Shown here: in pieces, positions 18,625-28,142 of the stretch
Numbering within the stretch: the stretch's first letter is position 1
How the letters are laid out: the number at the start of each line of letters is the position of its first letter
Origin: Chitinophaga rhizophila
GTDB lineage: Bacteria; Bacteroidota; Bacteroidia; Chitinophagales; Chitinophagaceae
Assembly: GCF_019492185.1 (NCBI RefSeq)
Contig: NZ_JAICCF010000001.1
Location: forward strand, 806,001-870,000
Direction: 5' to 3'
Length of the DNA stretch: 64,000 nucleotides
Notes under the pieces: model-generated
What the model was told of the DNA's origin: nothing
The model's input: the letters and a program-made list of their open reading frames with translations, nothing else
The model's database searches: none
Program-made: the position numbers and the translations under genes

Positions 18625-18712
18625 TTCGTCGCTTCTTCGTCGCTTGTTCGTCGCTTGTTCGTCGCTTGGACTACCCTTGGACTACCCTAGTACTACCCTT
18701 GTTATACCCTTA
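18625..18712. repeat. Eight-unit 11-bp tandem array in two sequence families
   Basis: Eight consecutive 11-bp units in unbroken phase. Four copies of TTCGTCGCTTG (18625-18668; the first ends in C) are followed by four of GACTACCCTTG (18669-18712) that decay progressively: the second reads GACTACCCTAG, the third TACTACCCTTG and the fourth TTATACCCTTA. The two families share C3, C6 and CTTG/CCTT positions, so they may be one ancestral unit. The array lies in a 518-bp gene-free stretch (18455-18972) between the RHS gene 3' end and the DUF3592 gene. Nothing else in that gap looks coding. Confidence 0.9.
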
Positions 18713-18802
18713 TACCTTCGGGGGTAACGCAGTCATCCATTACCCCTCACCAGGTACGCTGCCAGACCGTTATGGACAATATGCCGGGTGGTAGCTACCA
18801 GA

Positions 18803-18856
18803 AAATCCCAATATGTAATCCCCATACTGCCAAACGGGATTTTTCATATTGGATTT
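18803..18856 (-). terminator. Hairpin downstream of the RHS gene
   Basis: AAATCCCAATATG (18803-18815) and CATATTGGATTT (18845-18856) are inverted repeats differing by one bulged base, with an about 29-nt loop. On the minus strand the second arm ends in GGGATTTTC. It lies about 120 nt past the RHS stop (18973) and could end that transcript. The long loop makes this uncertain. Confidence 0.4.
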
Positions 18857-18972
18857 CTTTTAGCACATCCGCAGGAATGCTGGATTCAATTGACTTTTAC
18901 GAACGAACGGATGATACGCTGAATGCTGCAGCAAATGTATATCACCTATGATCTGTCCAGCTATGATATTCG

Positions 18973-21900
18973 TTATTTTATATTGTACTGATAAGGGTTT
19001 AACAGGTTATTGGGCCTTGATGGTATTGAAAACCACCTGCCTGTCTGCACATCATACATCCTATTATTTTCGTTGTACCAGTCCAGTCCAGGACCTTGTC
19101 TCATTTCATTGTTGTGGAGCTGATTGCCTTTGTAACGATGTTTATTCTCCAGATAGGAAGTGCCTTTCAGTGCTTTTGAGCTGATGCCTTCCATGAGTAG
19201 ACCCATAGGATAATAATGAGTATCTTCCAGCAACGGACCAGACAGATGGCGCACGGTGAAGTTATCAAAGTACATATCTGCCGCAGACTCATTACTCAGA
19301 TAGATGTAGAGGAAGCCAGACTTTTCTATCACCATCTGCGGAAGCACTACATTCAGGTGTACATCCGGCGGGCCCTGTACCTGCCGTACACCACTATTGC
19401 CCGGCACCATGTTAAACTGATGATCAAACAAAACGAAGGAGAGATATGCTTTGGGCCACAACGGATAATTCTGCGCAGGTTCCTGGTTTACCAGCTGCTG
19501 ATAGGCATTACCGCTAAAGCTCGTGGCTAATGGAGAATTGGGGCCACCAGAGAAGTGTGCGCCCTGTGAAACACTCACGGTGTTAAAGGCCTGTAATAAA
19601 GCAGCGACCATGGTTTCAGCGGTATTACCAGAAGTATTGGCCGCAGCAGTTTTATAAAATGCCCTTGTAACGGCAGCAACTGTATCGCCTTTCATAACAC
19701 GCAATACCAGGGATGGCCCTATTTTAGCGCCATCTACTCCATTAAGTTTCGACACATAACTATTAGGATCTGTGGTATTATCAACAGGATATCCGCTGGG
19801 TAATGCAGCCCTGGTATTGTCTATATTACTGAACAGGGTATTTTCAACACCACTCCTGGCAGATTCCATAGAAGCAAAATAATCAGCCGTATCGCGGTTA
19901 TGACCCAGCACCACACGTACACTACCCTGGTGATCTTTCACAAAAACATCATACACATACTTTATTGGTTGCGACGGCGTATAGATGGCACGTATGCGAC
20001 CGTCTGCATGAGCAATATGCCGAAGCGTATCACGCTCATACACGAAGCCATTCACATAGTTAATTACACGGGTACTACCCTGTTGTGCACTGGTATCAAT
20101 AATGATCTTGTTCAGGAGTTCTCCAACAGAATTATACTGCAAATAGATCATTCCCTTTTTTGTGAAGATCACTGAAGGTTGATTGTTCTGGTCGTAGATA
20201 ATACTGTCAATATCCTTATTCCTGTCTTTAGACATATTTCCATCGGGATCATAAGTATAATCAGCGCTGGTAGTATTAACAGTTTCCCTGAAGTCGCCCA
20301 ATATCGTCTGTGGGTTATTAGCGTCATCTGTGATATAGCTAAGGCGGTTGGTATTTTCATGATACCCGTATTTCAAACTATCGATAGTCTGTATTGCCAT
20401 ACCATTCATCCCTTTCTGCCGCAGAGCGCGTATATTTCCGCCAATGTCATAAGATACGCCTGTCATGGAAAAATCAGTTTTATCTGCCGACCATACACTA
20501 CCTCCACTGTTCTGCTGGTTGAAGTCTGCTGTTGTCAGCCTGTTCATATGATCGTAACTATATCCATAAGCACGCGCTGTACCATCGCTACCACTCTTCC
20601 ATTTGATACCTGACAAAGATCCATTATATTGGTTATTTGTAAAGCCTGACTCATATGAAAGTGTTTGTCCGAACCAGTTCGCTGTGCTATTGGGAGTATT
20701 AACAAACGGCCGGTTAATACCAGTCAGCCTGCCACGCAGGTCATACTCATATACCTGCGATTCCTGTGGCCCGCTATCGGCGCTTACAGAGAGTTTCTTG
20801 GTCTTGAGCCGGCCCAACGCATCATAGTCCATAGCAGCTACTGATAACTGTAATGCGGGGTTATCATTTAATCGTTTAGTGATAGTATCGAGCCTTCCGT
20901 CCGCATCATAGTGATAGATGGTCAGCAGGGTTGTTTGCTGAGTAACAATACTTTTCGGACTTGCCTGACGGAGGTAGGTGCAAATTAACTTGTCCTCGAA
21001 ATCGTACATATAACTGGTGACGTCATAACCGGCCATCGCATTATCTGCAACCGACTGTACCAGTCTTCCTTTGTTATCGTAATGATAGCGGGTGAGGAAC
21101 TGCCGGGTAAGTCCGGGGATAGTTGTAACGCGTCCAGTTACGAGCCTGTGGGGCATATTCACAGCTACAGGCGAGGGCGGATCGGTATACTGATTGCTGC
21201 CTGCCTCTACTTTCAGTGCATCTGCGCCTGAGTAGGCCAGGTTACCGCCATAGATATAGTTGTCATACATCACCTGGGAGATGAGTGTATAATTTGAGTC
21301 GGTATTGACACCGGGAACAGGTTTGGCAGGATCATAGGGGGCCGCATTGATCCTTTTCACCAGAGAGTCCCGGGAGGCAGTGCTAATAAGGTGTCCGGTG
21401 GAGCGGGGTCTGTTACTATCGTCATAGTAGTACAATTCCCAGGTATATCTGCTTTTCAGTACACCGGTCCTGGCGGCGATCAGCCGGTTCCTGATATCAA
21501 AGATCTGCTCGAGCGAATCACTCCCGGGTTGTTTAGAGATGATCATCCTGCCGCGTGCATCATAACGATACAGCTGGCATAACTGGTCAGCAATGGCAGG
21601 CGTGATAATCCAATCGGACTGAATGGCCTGTACAGCTTTTGGCGGGATAACTACCCGGAGCTTTCCAAGATCATCGTATGTGTAATAGGTGCAAGCCCAG
21701 CCGGCGTGGCCAGTGCCCGGTGAATCTTCCGCCTGTAGCTTACGTAGAATAATATGTCCTTCAAAATCAGCGTACTCAATCATTTGATGGCCATCTTCAT
21801 CTATCGTAACCTTTTTGTATAACATTCCGGGAGCATACAGCTGGTTGGTAACAGGTAGCAGATCGCCATCAGCAAAACCCCAGATTCTGACAGAATCGTG

Positions 21901-22509
21901 GGTTGTATTTGTAATTCGCCGTAGGAGGCGGGGTTTATTACCGGCGGCTTTTGTGTAAGCATTGCCGGGGAGATAGGTCTTTTGAGTATACCCGAGTGGT
22001 GAGGTGTCATATTCCGTCTGGTGAAAGAAATAGCTTTCTCCATTGATGCCGGGATTTAGTGTTGTATTCCTATAGAATACTTCCTGTAGCTGGAATGGAT
22101 CGGCCTTAAAAGTACCGTCGTTGGTATTGCCAGTTAGAGGTACAAACGGCAGGTGCTGATAATAAGCTTTTCCCTCCACCTGATGTAAAGCAGGCATCAC
22201 GAGGTCGTTACCGGATGGGCTACCCTGTTTCTCCACTATTTGTAAGGGCCTTCCTAGTCCGTCGAGGTAGGTAGTTGACTGCCTGACCTCAGACCGTCCA
22301 GCCGCCGGCGACATAACAGCTGCGGGATCTGCGGTACGCATACGGGGCAGCCATGTGCGGACGTAACTGATCTTTGTACGCTGATCAGGCAGCGGCGCCG
22401 GAGTTGTTACAGGAGTATATGGAGGAACGGTTACAGGTATGTGCTGGGCAATAGCGGATTGCTTTATACAAAGCAATAAAAGCCCTATAGCAAGTTGATG
22501 TGTGCGCAT
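18973..22509 (-). CDS. RHS/YD-repeat protein with DUF6443 N-terminus, no toxin tip
   Basis: A 1178-residue secreted protein. It has a signal peptide (MRTHQLAIGLLLLCIKQSAIA), a DUF6443-type N-terminal domain (about 45-330, with STTYLDGLGRPLQIVEKQG and the conserved VIPPKAV) and then many YD repeats (for example YRYDARGRMI, YDALGRLKTKKLS, YEYDLRGRLTGINRPF, YDPDGNMSKD). In this family the repeats form a shell that normally carries a variable C-terminal toxin. Here the core reaches its end motif (NRMYDVQTGRWFSIPSRPNN) and stops 18 residues later, before any toxin domain, and shows SIPSRPN instead of the usual DPLA-like motif. It is therefore a tipless or truncated RHS protein. It follows a second RHS gene by 19 bp. 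Confidence 0.85.
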   Translation of the reverse strand: MRTHQLAIGLLLLCIKQSAIAQHIPVTVPPYTPVTTPAPLPDQRTKISYVRTWLPRMRTADPAAVMSPAAGRSEVRQSTTYLDGLGRPLQIVEKQGSPSGNDLVMPALHQVEGKAYYQHLPFVPLTGNTNDGTFKADPFQLQEVFYRNTTLNPGINGESYFFHQTEYDTSPLGYTQKTYLPGNAYTKAAGNKPRLLRRITNTTHDSVRIWGFADGDLLPVTNQLYAPGMLYKKVTIDEDGHQMIEYADFEGHIILRKLQAEDSPGTGHAGWACTYYTYDDLGKLRVVIPPKAVQAIQSDWIITPAIADQLCQLYRYDARGRMIISKQPGSDSLEQIFDIRNRLIAARTGVLKSRYTWELYYYDDSNRPRSTGHLISTASRDSLVKRINAAPYDPAKPVPGVNTDSNYTLISQVMYDNYIYGGNLAYSGADALKVEAGSNQYTDPPSPVAVNMPHRLVTGRVTTIPGLTRQFLTRYHYDNKGRLVQSVADNAMAGYDVTSYMYDFEDKLICTYLRQASPKSIVTQQTTLLTIYHYDADGRLDTITKRLNDNPALQLSVAAMDYDALGRLKTKKLSVSADSGPQESQVYEYDLRGRLTGINRPFVNTPNSTANWFGQTLSYESGFTNNQYNGSLSGIKWKSGSDGTARAYGYSYDHMNRLTTADFNQQNSGGSVWSADKTDFSMTGVSYDIGGNIRALRQKGMNGMAIQTIDSLKYGYHENTNRLSYITDDANNPQTILGDFRETVNTTSADYTYDPDGNMSKDRNKDIDSIIYDQNNQPSVIFTKKGMIYLQYNSVGELLNKIIIDTSAQQGSTRVINYVNGFVYERDTLRHIAHADGRIRAIYTPSQPIKYVYDVFVKDHQGSVRVVLGHNRDTADYFASMESARSGVENTLFSNIDNTRAALPSGYPVDNTTDPNSYVSKLNGVDGAKIGPSLVLRVMKGDTVAAVTRAFYKTAAANTSGNTAETMVAALLQAFNTVSVSQGAHFSGGPNSPLATSFSGNAYQQLVNQEPAQNYPLWPKAYLSFVLFDHQFNMVPGNSGVRQVQGPPDVHLNVVLPQMVIEKSGFLYIYLSNESAADMYFDNFTVRHLSGPLLEDTHYYPMGLLMEGISSKALKGTSYLENKHRYKGNQLHNNEMRQGPGLDWYNENNRMYDVQTGRWFSIPSRPNNLLNPYQYNIK

Positions 22510-22528
22510 ATGACAATTGCTGATCAGG

Positions 22529-25500
22529 TTATTGTGTAATAGGTTGCTGATATTGATAATCTATCAGTTTGATGATATTTTTCTCCCCATCCTTCACCAT
22601 ATTTAACCGGCCGGTTTCGTCATAAGAATAGTAAGTGATATTACCCCTGTCATCGCAGACGCTCGTCATACCTGTATGTGGCTGATAGCTGTAAGACGTC
22701 ATTTGTCCGCTCATAGGGAAAAACCGGAGATCGTCTATAATACCGCTGGAAGGGAATGTGATATGCTGCGTAAAGCCGCCGGATATCCAGTGGAGGAAAA
22801 AGGTCCATCCATTGACAGTACGTCCTCTTACCGGAGTGAATGGTATTTCTGATGGAAAGGAAATGGGGGTATTGCCTTTCTTCCAGTAAGTAAGTATACC
22901 TGTAGGAAAATTCAGTCCGGCGACAAACAATGTACCGCTGGACAAGTCATAGCACCTTTCTCCGACCGGAGAGGTGGTATCACTAACAGGCGTACCTGAA
23001 TAGCTCCATCCGCCAGTTTCTTCTGTCTCAAAAGAGGTATAGAGTACCATAGATCTGCGCGCATTCAAAACTTCCGCTATTTTATACTGTTGCTTGTAAG
23101 CATACAGGTAAGAGACCGGGATGCCATCTATACCAGTCATTTCAGTAACATTGTTATTTGCATCGTAACTGCTGAATGTTGTGATCAGTTCATATCTGCT
23201 GTCTTTGATCAAATTACCGCCAGTAATGGAACTGAGTGTATACTCCGACATAGGTAGCGGTGTATTGAGGCTTAACTGGTAGACCTTATCGGGGAAAGGA
23301 CGGTCTTGCCGGTAAGTAGTCAGGGTAGCGCCGGTGACGTAATCAATGCCATCAATTGTGCGATACTGTATCTGTTCGATGGGCTTTAATACATTCAGAC
23401 GTCTCAGATTACGTATGCCGATGGCGTCTGCGGTAGTGATAGCAGCAGTATCATAGTCAAACGAATAGATGGTACGTTCATGTATCTGTTCACCTTTACT
23501 ATTCGGTTTTGTAACGATAGAGGGTAGTGTATGCCTGTCACTAGTAATGCTGTAATCTGTTTGCCTGGTGAGGGTTTGTCCGGAGAAGTAGTCTGTTTCA
23601 GACGACTGTAACAAACTGAAGCGATCCGAGAACAGCACACGTTGAGACACCTGATAGCTGTTATTAGCAGGACCTTCCAGTGGGCAATAGGTGGTGTAAC
23701 CAGCCTGGATACCGGTGGTAAGGTATTGCCTATTCAGCTCATTATATGTATGACGATGTTCTTTTACGAGTTGGTAAGCACTGTCCATGATAGTATATAC
23801 TTTCCGGTTGAGCAGTTGCACCATATACCATGATGTAGTTACAGGCGGTATATCAGGAAGTGTGTCGGTATTAGCAGCATTCACCGGCAGGAGATATACA
23901 TTTTCTGTTTTGCCCTGCATGCCGGCTATGCTGGAGTCATACACCGTGACGCGACTATATACAATAGGAACACCTTCATGTGCCCGGATACTATGATCAA
24001 AGACGGTTGCCGAAAGGGCGCACGACACGCAGCTTCCGGCGCTATCCCTATTATGTTGAAGGTTGGAAATATAGTATGGAATATCCGGCAATGCAATATT
24101 ACGAAGGCTGTCTGCATAACTATATGTTTTATAGCTTGATGGAGTGCCGGTACTGTCGTTTGTGATGATTGTTTTCAGTCTTACTCCTCCGACCAGGTAT
24201 GGCGCTGGCGTACCTACGGGCGTAGTAAGAAAGGGAGAAAGCAAAGTCAGTTGCGTGTAGTCCTCCACCTTCACCTGATTCGGTTCATATTCATAAGCAA
24301 CGCTGCCTCCGGTAGGAAACACAATAGATTGCAGCATACCGTAGACAGCAGCACTATCAGAATGACGACGTGCGTAGTTTAGTACAGGATCTGTCCAACC
24401 GGGGATTAATGCAGCGTAATTGACGTCTGGTATCAGGCCTGTATTACCGGCGGCATTGTAATATCCCCAGTGGTCCTGGTCGTTAGAGAATAAGGCCGGG
24501 AAGGTATCATTTTCGTTATAGTAGCTGAACAGCCATTGTTTATCCAGGGTTGAACCATTCCATTCCTGTATAGCAGATAATTTCAGCCGTTTATTCGTAT
24601 CAAAGTAGCTTTGCACAAAGCGGTAGTCTTTGATCTTTTTATTATTCCCTGCAAAGATCCTGAGTCCGGAAATATAGGGCACAGCGGCACTATCCTGGAG
24701 TGTTTTTATATCTTCCCTTGGCAGGGTGCTGACGATAAACTTTACTATTCCCTGATCGAAGATGATAGAATCTGGCAGCAGGCAGCTGATCTCTCTGGTA
24801 TGAGAATAAGTATTCATACCGTTATCGGCTCCGCAGATACCAGTAGCCGGGGTGAATTGGATAGCAGACCTTTTTTGTTGTATAGTATAGCTATACTTTT
24901 TATACTTGAAGAGAATTGTTCTGTTTTCATTGGTAACAATCCGCGACAGATAATAGGCAGCGATATCATTAAATGCGGGATTATACTGTGCTATAGAGGA
25001 GTCTTCCGCCCTTGATGGTTCAACAGCCGCGAAGTAGTAGTTATTGTGCTGGTTGTCGAGTATACTGATCTCGTTGTTAAGTCTGAAGATGCGGAAGTCC
25101 CGTTTGGGTGCGGTAACAACGTTCATCATTGTATCAAAGTAAAAGGTCCCCTGTGTACCGGAGAAATTATAATAATACTGGTCGAAGGCAGCATCAGCGT
25201 TACCGTTAACAACCTGTTCCAGGTAGATGTTTCGTTGTACGTCGCTCATATGGCCTTTCAGGAAACTTTTCAGGTTAGTCATGGAAAGGGATGTTGTACC
25301 ACTGTCAAAGAGTCCGCCAGGCTTAAAATCGTGCAGGCCATTCTGCCGGAAGGAGATGACACCTCCATAGTGCAGGGACCAGCCATCTCCGACGGAAGAG
25401 GGAATTTCGTCAACCTTTAAGCCACTTCTATGATACCGGAGCCTGATCGGTAATGGGAATGAGCCAATACGCAGATCTGCCAGGGGTATACTAATGTCTG

Positions 25501-25699
25501 GAATACCGATACTTTCTGACGCTGGGATGCGGACACTATTCTGGATAGCGAGAACATCATGGGACTGTGGAACTAGCTGCGGCAATAGGTGCTGTTGCTG
25601 TCGGGCCATTAAAGGCAGCTGCATCGACAACAGCAGGAATACTATAAAAACAGCGCCCGGGAAACGGTGTGCTCCCGTAAGGGATTGATATAACAACAT
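22529..25699 (-). CDS. RHS-repeat outer protein (partner of the DUF6443 protein)
   Basis: A 1056-residue protein with an N-terminal hydrophobic segment (FPGAVFIVFLLLSMQLPLMA), then an N-terminal beta-rich domain (IPDISIPLADLRIGSFPLPI, VGDGWSLHYGGVISF) typical of the first member of Bacteroidota RHS pairs. It ends with YD-type repeats (MTSVCDDRGNITYYSYDETGRLNMVKDGEKNI at about 1010-1045). The ORF stops at QPITQ, 19 bp before the DUF6443 gene, so the two are surely co-expressed. It probably exports or scaffolds a surface complex with its partner. The exact role of these pairs is not established. Confidence 0.8.
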   Translation of the reverse strand: MLLYQSLTGAHRFPGAVFIVFLLLSMQLPLMARQQQHLLPQLVPQSHDVLAIQNSVRIPASESIGIPDISIPLADLRIGSFPLPIRLRYHRSGLKVDEIPSSVGDGWSLHYGGVISFRQNGLHDFKPGGLFDSGTTSLSMTNLKSFLKGHMSDVQRNIYLEQVVNGNADAAFDQYYYNFSGTQGTFYFDTMMNVVTAPKRDFRIFRLNNEISILDNQHNNYYFAAVEPSRAEDSSIAQYNPAFNDIAAYYLSRIVTNENRTILFKYKKYSYTIQQKRSAIQFTPATGICGADNGMNTYSHTREISCLLPDSIIFDQGIVKFIVSTLPREDIKTLQDSAAVPYISGLRIFAGNNKKIKDYRFVQSYFDTNKRLKLSAIQEWNGSTLDKQWLFSYYNENDTFPALFSNDQDHWGYYNAAGNTGLIPDVNYAALIPGWTDPVLNYARRHSDSAAVYGMLQSIVFPTGGSVAYEYEPNQVKVEDYTQLTLLSPFLTTPVGTPAPYLVGGVRLKTIITNDSTGTPSSYKTYSYADSLRNIALPDIPYYISNLQHNRDSAGSCVSCALSATVFDHSIRAHEGVPIVYSRVTVYDSSIAGMQGKTENVYLLPVNAANTDTLPDIPPVTTSWYMVQLLNRKVYTIMDSAYQLVKEHRHTYNELNRQYLTTGIQAGYTTYCPLEGPANNSYQVSQRVLFSDRFSLLQSSETDYFSGQTLTRQTDYSITSDRHTLPSIVTKPNSKGEQIHERTIYSFDYDTAAITTADAIGIRNLRRLNVLKPIEQIQYRTIDGIDYVTGATLTTYRQDRPFPDKVYQLSLNTPLPMSEYTLSSITGGNLIKDSRYELITTFSSYDANNNVTEMTGIDGIPVSYLYAYKQQYKIAEVLNARRSMVLYTSFETEETGGWSYSGTPVSDTTSPVGERCYDLSSGTLFVAGLNFPTGILTYWKKGNTPISFPSEIPFTPVRGRTVNGWTFFLHWISGGFTQHITFPSSGIIDDLRFFPMSGQMTSYSYQPHTGMTSVCDDRGNITYYSYDETGRLNMVKDGEKNIIKLIDYQYQQPITQ

Positions 25700-25734
25700 G
25701 TCTGTAGAACTTAAGCAGGTGATAGCAATAATAT

Positions 25735-27087
25735 TTAGCGGGAGTAGCCGAAACGGATCTTCAGTGGTTCCGTAAAAGGTGCTTGTTGTCTTGCAAGAAA
25801 ATCATACAACAGGGTGATATTACCTTTGAGTTTGGGGCTTACTTTGTAAGAATACCGTACGCCCAACAAGGCACTTGTCTGCCAGCCGTTCCAGTTCCTG
25901 AGTTGCGCGATGTGTGAGAGGGCCGAATAGTAATTCATTTCCATACCACCATTCAAGGAAAAAGCATTTCTGATCCTGTAGTCAACAAACGATCTCAACC
26001 CCGCTCCTTTACTGGAGAGGGCGATTCTATCGAGCGACCCCATGCCTAACTTATAGGCTACACCAATACCGGCACTGCCTTTTCCATTAAATTTATACGC
26101 CGCCTGAAGCGCGATATCTCCAATAGCCGGGAACCAGTTATTCGTTCGCTGGAACTGTACATTTCCGCCTAATTCGATCCGTTGCAGCAATCGCTTACCC
26201 TTCATCGGGTTCGGCATAAAATCGGGCATTTCTGCGCTATTATTCAGGGTAGGAAACTTCTCTTTCAATCCTTCGATCTGTTCTCTGGCCTGACTGACTT
26301 GTCCGGTAACAAGCTGTCGGGCACCGGCATCGGTGCCTATCCGTTGCTGCAACAGTCTTTCTACCTGACTTCGGGTTTGTAGTCCAGCGAGCGCCTGTTC
26401 AGCATTCATAGCGCTGCCAGCGCCCATAAGGTTGGCAAGTGCAGAGTGTTTATTAAAAAACGCTTTGAATGCGGTAGACTTTCTCAACAGCGCCATCGCC
26501 CTTTCAGTAGCTTTATCTTTATCTTGTAGTATATCAATATACGTATGCACCTGCTCTTTGTAATAGTAAACCTGTTTGCCAAGCTGCAGCAACTCTTTTC
26601 CGAACATGGAATACCGGGACAACTGCTCTTTCAGCAACTGCTGTCGTTCCTGCATATAACGGCCTATCTGCGCGGATTGACCAATGGCATCCTGCAACTC
26701 ACTTACGCGTTCCTGCAGATCTCCAGACGGCGACAGGAACCTGGCAACTACCTGCAATGTATCGAGATGGCTGTTGTAGGATATTTGCACGCTGCTCCCC
26801 GTTTTCAAACCAGCCTTTGCTAATTTACGGAGATGCCGGAGGCTGTCGATAGACCGGTCAAAGATCCGGTGGGCGGCAGCTGGATCTGCTTTTATAAGTT
26901 TTGTCCGCATGCGTTGTTCCTGTGAGACAAACCAATCCAAAGACTTTTGGGTCTTTTGCTGAATAAGGCTATTAATTTTGGTCGTCTTCTGCCGGACTTT
27001 CACATAGTATTGCCTGGGCAAGGAGGTGTCCTGTGCGAAGGAAGCGACTGTTATCAATAGTAACAGTGGGGTTAAAAGTTTTTTCAT
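25735..27087 (-). CDS. Secreted coiled-coil protein with outer-membrane-like C-terminus, upstream of the RHS pair
   Basis: A 450-residue protein with signal peptide MKKLLTPLLLLITVASFAQ. Residues about 30-270 are strongly helical and probably coiled coil (YVKVRQKTTKINSLIQQKTQ, MQERQQLLKEQLSRYSMFGK). From about 295 the sequence alternates hydrophobic and polar residues (LQRIELGGNVQFQRTNNWFP, SKLGMGSLDRI-like, LRSFVDYRIRNAFSLNGGME) and ends FGYSR, which suggests a small beta-barrel. It lies 35 bp upstream of the RHS pair on the same strand, so it is probably part of the same surface system. I do not recognise a named family. Confidence 0.75.
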   Translation of the reverse strand: MKKLLTPLLLLITVASFAQDTSLPRQYYVKVRQKTTKINSLIQQKTQKSLDWFVSQEQRMRTKLIKADPAAAHRIFDRSIDSLRHLRKLAKAGLKTGSSVQISYNSHLDTLQVVARFLSPSGDLQERVSELQDAIGQSAQIGRYMQERQQLLKEQLSRYSMFGKELLQLGKQVYYYKEQVHTYIDILQDKDKATERAMALLRKSTAFKAFFNKHSALANLMGAGSAMNAEQALAGLQTRSQVERLLQQRIGTDAGARQLVTGQVSQAREQIEGLKEKFPTLNNSAEMPDFMPNPMKGKRLLQRIELGGNVQFQRTNNWFPAIGDIALQAAYKFNGKGSAGIGVAYKLGMGSLDRIALSSKGAGLRSFVDYRIRNAFSLNGGMEMNYYSALSHIAQLRNWNGWQTSALLGVRYSYKVSPKLKGNITLLYDFLARQQAPFTEPLKIRFGYSR

Positions 27088-27282
27088 AAAACGTGGTTCA
27101 CTGATATAAGGTTATTGGTGTTAAAACGTAAGTGTGCTACAGTAGAATGCTTGATACTGGTGGTTGCTGATTATCTGAGTATTTGGTTAACACGGAAGGC
27201 GGGGATAAAGTTCAAATAATAATTGACGGTAGCAAATAGTAGATAACGGAAAAAATTTATACAGATTTAGAAATATATTTCA

Positions 27283-27310
27283 TTGTGATTAGAAAAGTAT
27301 ATACATTTGC
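27283..27310 (+). promoter_or_regulatory. Promoter of the tRNA-Leu gene
   Basis: TTG at 27283-27285 and TACATTTGC at 27302-27310 match the Bacteroidota promoter pair (TTG, TAnnTTTG) with a 16-bp spacer, slightly short of the usual 19. The tRNA begins 23 bp after the -7 box. Confidence 0.6.
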
Positions 27311-27333
27311 GTCCCTGACACGGAACAATAGAT

Positions 27334-27417
27334 GCCCAGATGGCGAAATTGGTAGACGCACTGTGTTCAGGTCGCAGCGCTCGCAAGGGTGTGCTGGTTC
27401 GAATCCAGTTCTGGGCA
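27334..27417 (+). tRNA. tRNA-Leu (anticodon CAG)
   Basis: An 84-nt class II tRNA. Acceptor arms are GCCCAGA (27334-27340) and TCTGGGC (27410-27416) with discriminator A. The D-loop contains TTGGTAGACGC, the anticodon stem is CTGTG/CGCAG around TTCAGGT (anticodon CAG, reads CUG), the long variable arm is CGCTC-GCAA-GGGTG and the T arm is GCTGG-TTCGAAT-CCAGT. CCA is not encoded (CTA follows). Confidence 0.95.
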
Positions 27418-27419
27418 CT

Positions 27420-27460
27420 AAAAACAGAAAAACCGCTCTAGTAGCGGTTTTTCTGTTTTT
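27420..27460 (+). terminator. Strong terminator after tRNA-Leu
   Basis: An 18-bp perfect stem: arm 27420-27437 (A-rich, ending ACCGCT) and arm 27443-27460 (AGCGGT then T-rich) around a 5-nt loop CTAGT, starting three bases after the tRNA. Its U-rich 3' arm fits intrinsic termination. Confidence 0.88.
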
Positions 27461-27613
27461 CAATGTTTATAACATTTTTATAAGTCGTTTATTTTCATGC
27501 TAGAATAGGTTCGATTCCGGGTTTTATTTTTTCTTCATCTCATCCAATTTCAAATACTCACACCGTCATATGATCACAGTATGAATATACTGATGTTACA
27601 AAATAAGGGTATT

Positions 27614-27639
27614 AGTTGACATTAATTTATTAGTAATTA
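27614..27639. repeat. Left copy of direct repeat A flanking the AT-rich cassette
   Basis: AGTTGACATTAATTTATTAG continues to TAATTA (27614-27639). The right copy at 31461-31485 has the same orientation, two substitutions and one deleted base. A weaker matching stretch precedes both copies (ATATGATCA at 27568 and at 31376). It lies in the 679-bp gene-free stretch 27464-28142, which otherwise holds only AT-rich sequence and a short AATTG microrepeat at about 27670-27687. Confidence 0.6.
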
Positions 27640-28123
27640 GCGTTAATGAGCTGGACATCATACTTCAAACAATTGAATTGAATTGAATACTATAATCGTA
27701 GTCGGACGCATGCTAGCAAATACTGCTTCGAACGGACTCCCTTACCAACTATTGAAGAGATAGCGCCCTTAGCAAAAAAAAACCGCCATACTACCTCCCA
27801 CCAGCTACCCACTGCTCGTATGAACAATAGAGGAACATATTCACCTGTATTGACTCCTTTGAATACAACTGTAACGATGGAAGCACTTATATCCATTTAA
27901 TAATAAGACCTCACATGTATATGCTTTATTTGGAACTTAAATTTTTCCGGTAAGCCCGTAAAAGCAGTTTCTATATAAAAAATATCTCCAAACGTTTCAG
28001 CTATCCGAATTAACAAGACACTCAACCCAAATATGCTGTTAAGCAGAAAAAAATATAGTGACTTATCCTCGTATTAGTGACTCAGATAATAAATGGGAAC
28101 AACAATCAACACCTCTTATACAT

Positions 28124-28139
28124 GGAGTAATACAATACC
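28124..28139. repeat. Left copy of direct repeat B flanking the cassette
   Basis: GGAGTAATACAATACC at 28124-28139, directly after the stop of the XRE gene on the minus strand, matches GGAGTAATTCAATACC at 31421-31436 in 15 of 16 positions, same orientation. The two copies bracket the two-gene unit. Confidence 0.65.
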
Positions 28140-28142
28140 GAA

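Noticed and set aside
18625..18712. CRISPR array
   Set aside because: Units are 11 bp and contiguous without spacers, and there are no cas genes.
27257..27463. Minus-strand ORF of 68 codons containing VPRTGFEPAHPCERCDLN
   Set aside because: It is the antisense of the tRNA-Leu gene and its terminator; this peptide pattern is a well-known false gene call over tRNAs.
27285..27503. Plus-strand ORF of 72 codons over the tRNA-Leu region
   Set aside because: It translates the tRNA itself and the terminator; it has no independent coding signal.
27508..27520. GGTTCGATTCCGG resembles a tRNA T-arm and might be a decayed att site next to tRNA-Leu
   Set aside because: Only about 13 bases, the flanking bases do not complete a 5-bp T stem, and no matching copy was seen at the right end of the cassette.
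27690..27896. Minus-strand ORF of 68 codons in the AT-rich left flank
   Set aside because: Low-complexity translation, no recognisable domain, no upstream start signal or neighbour; likely chance.
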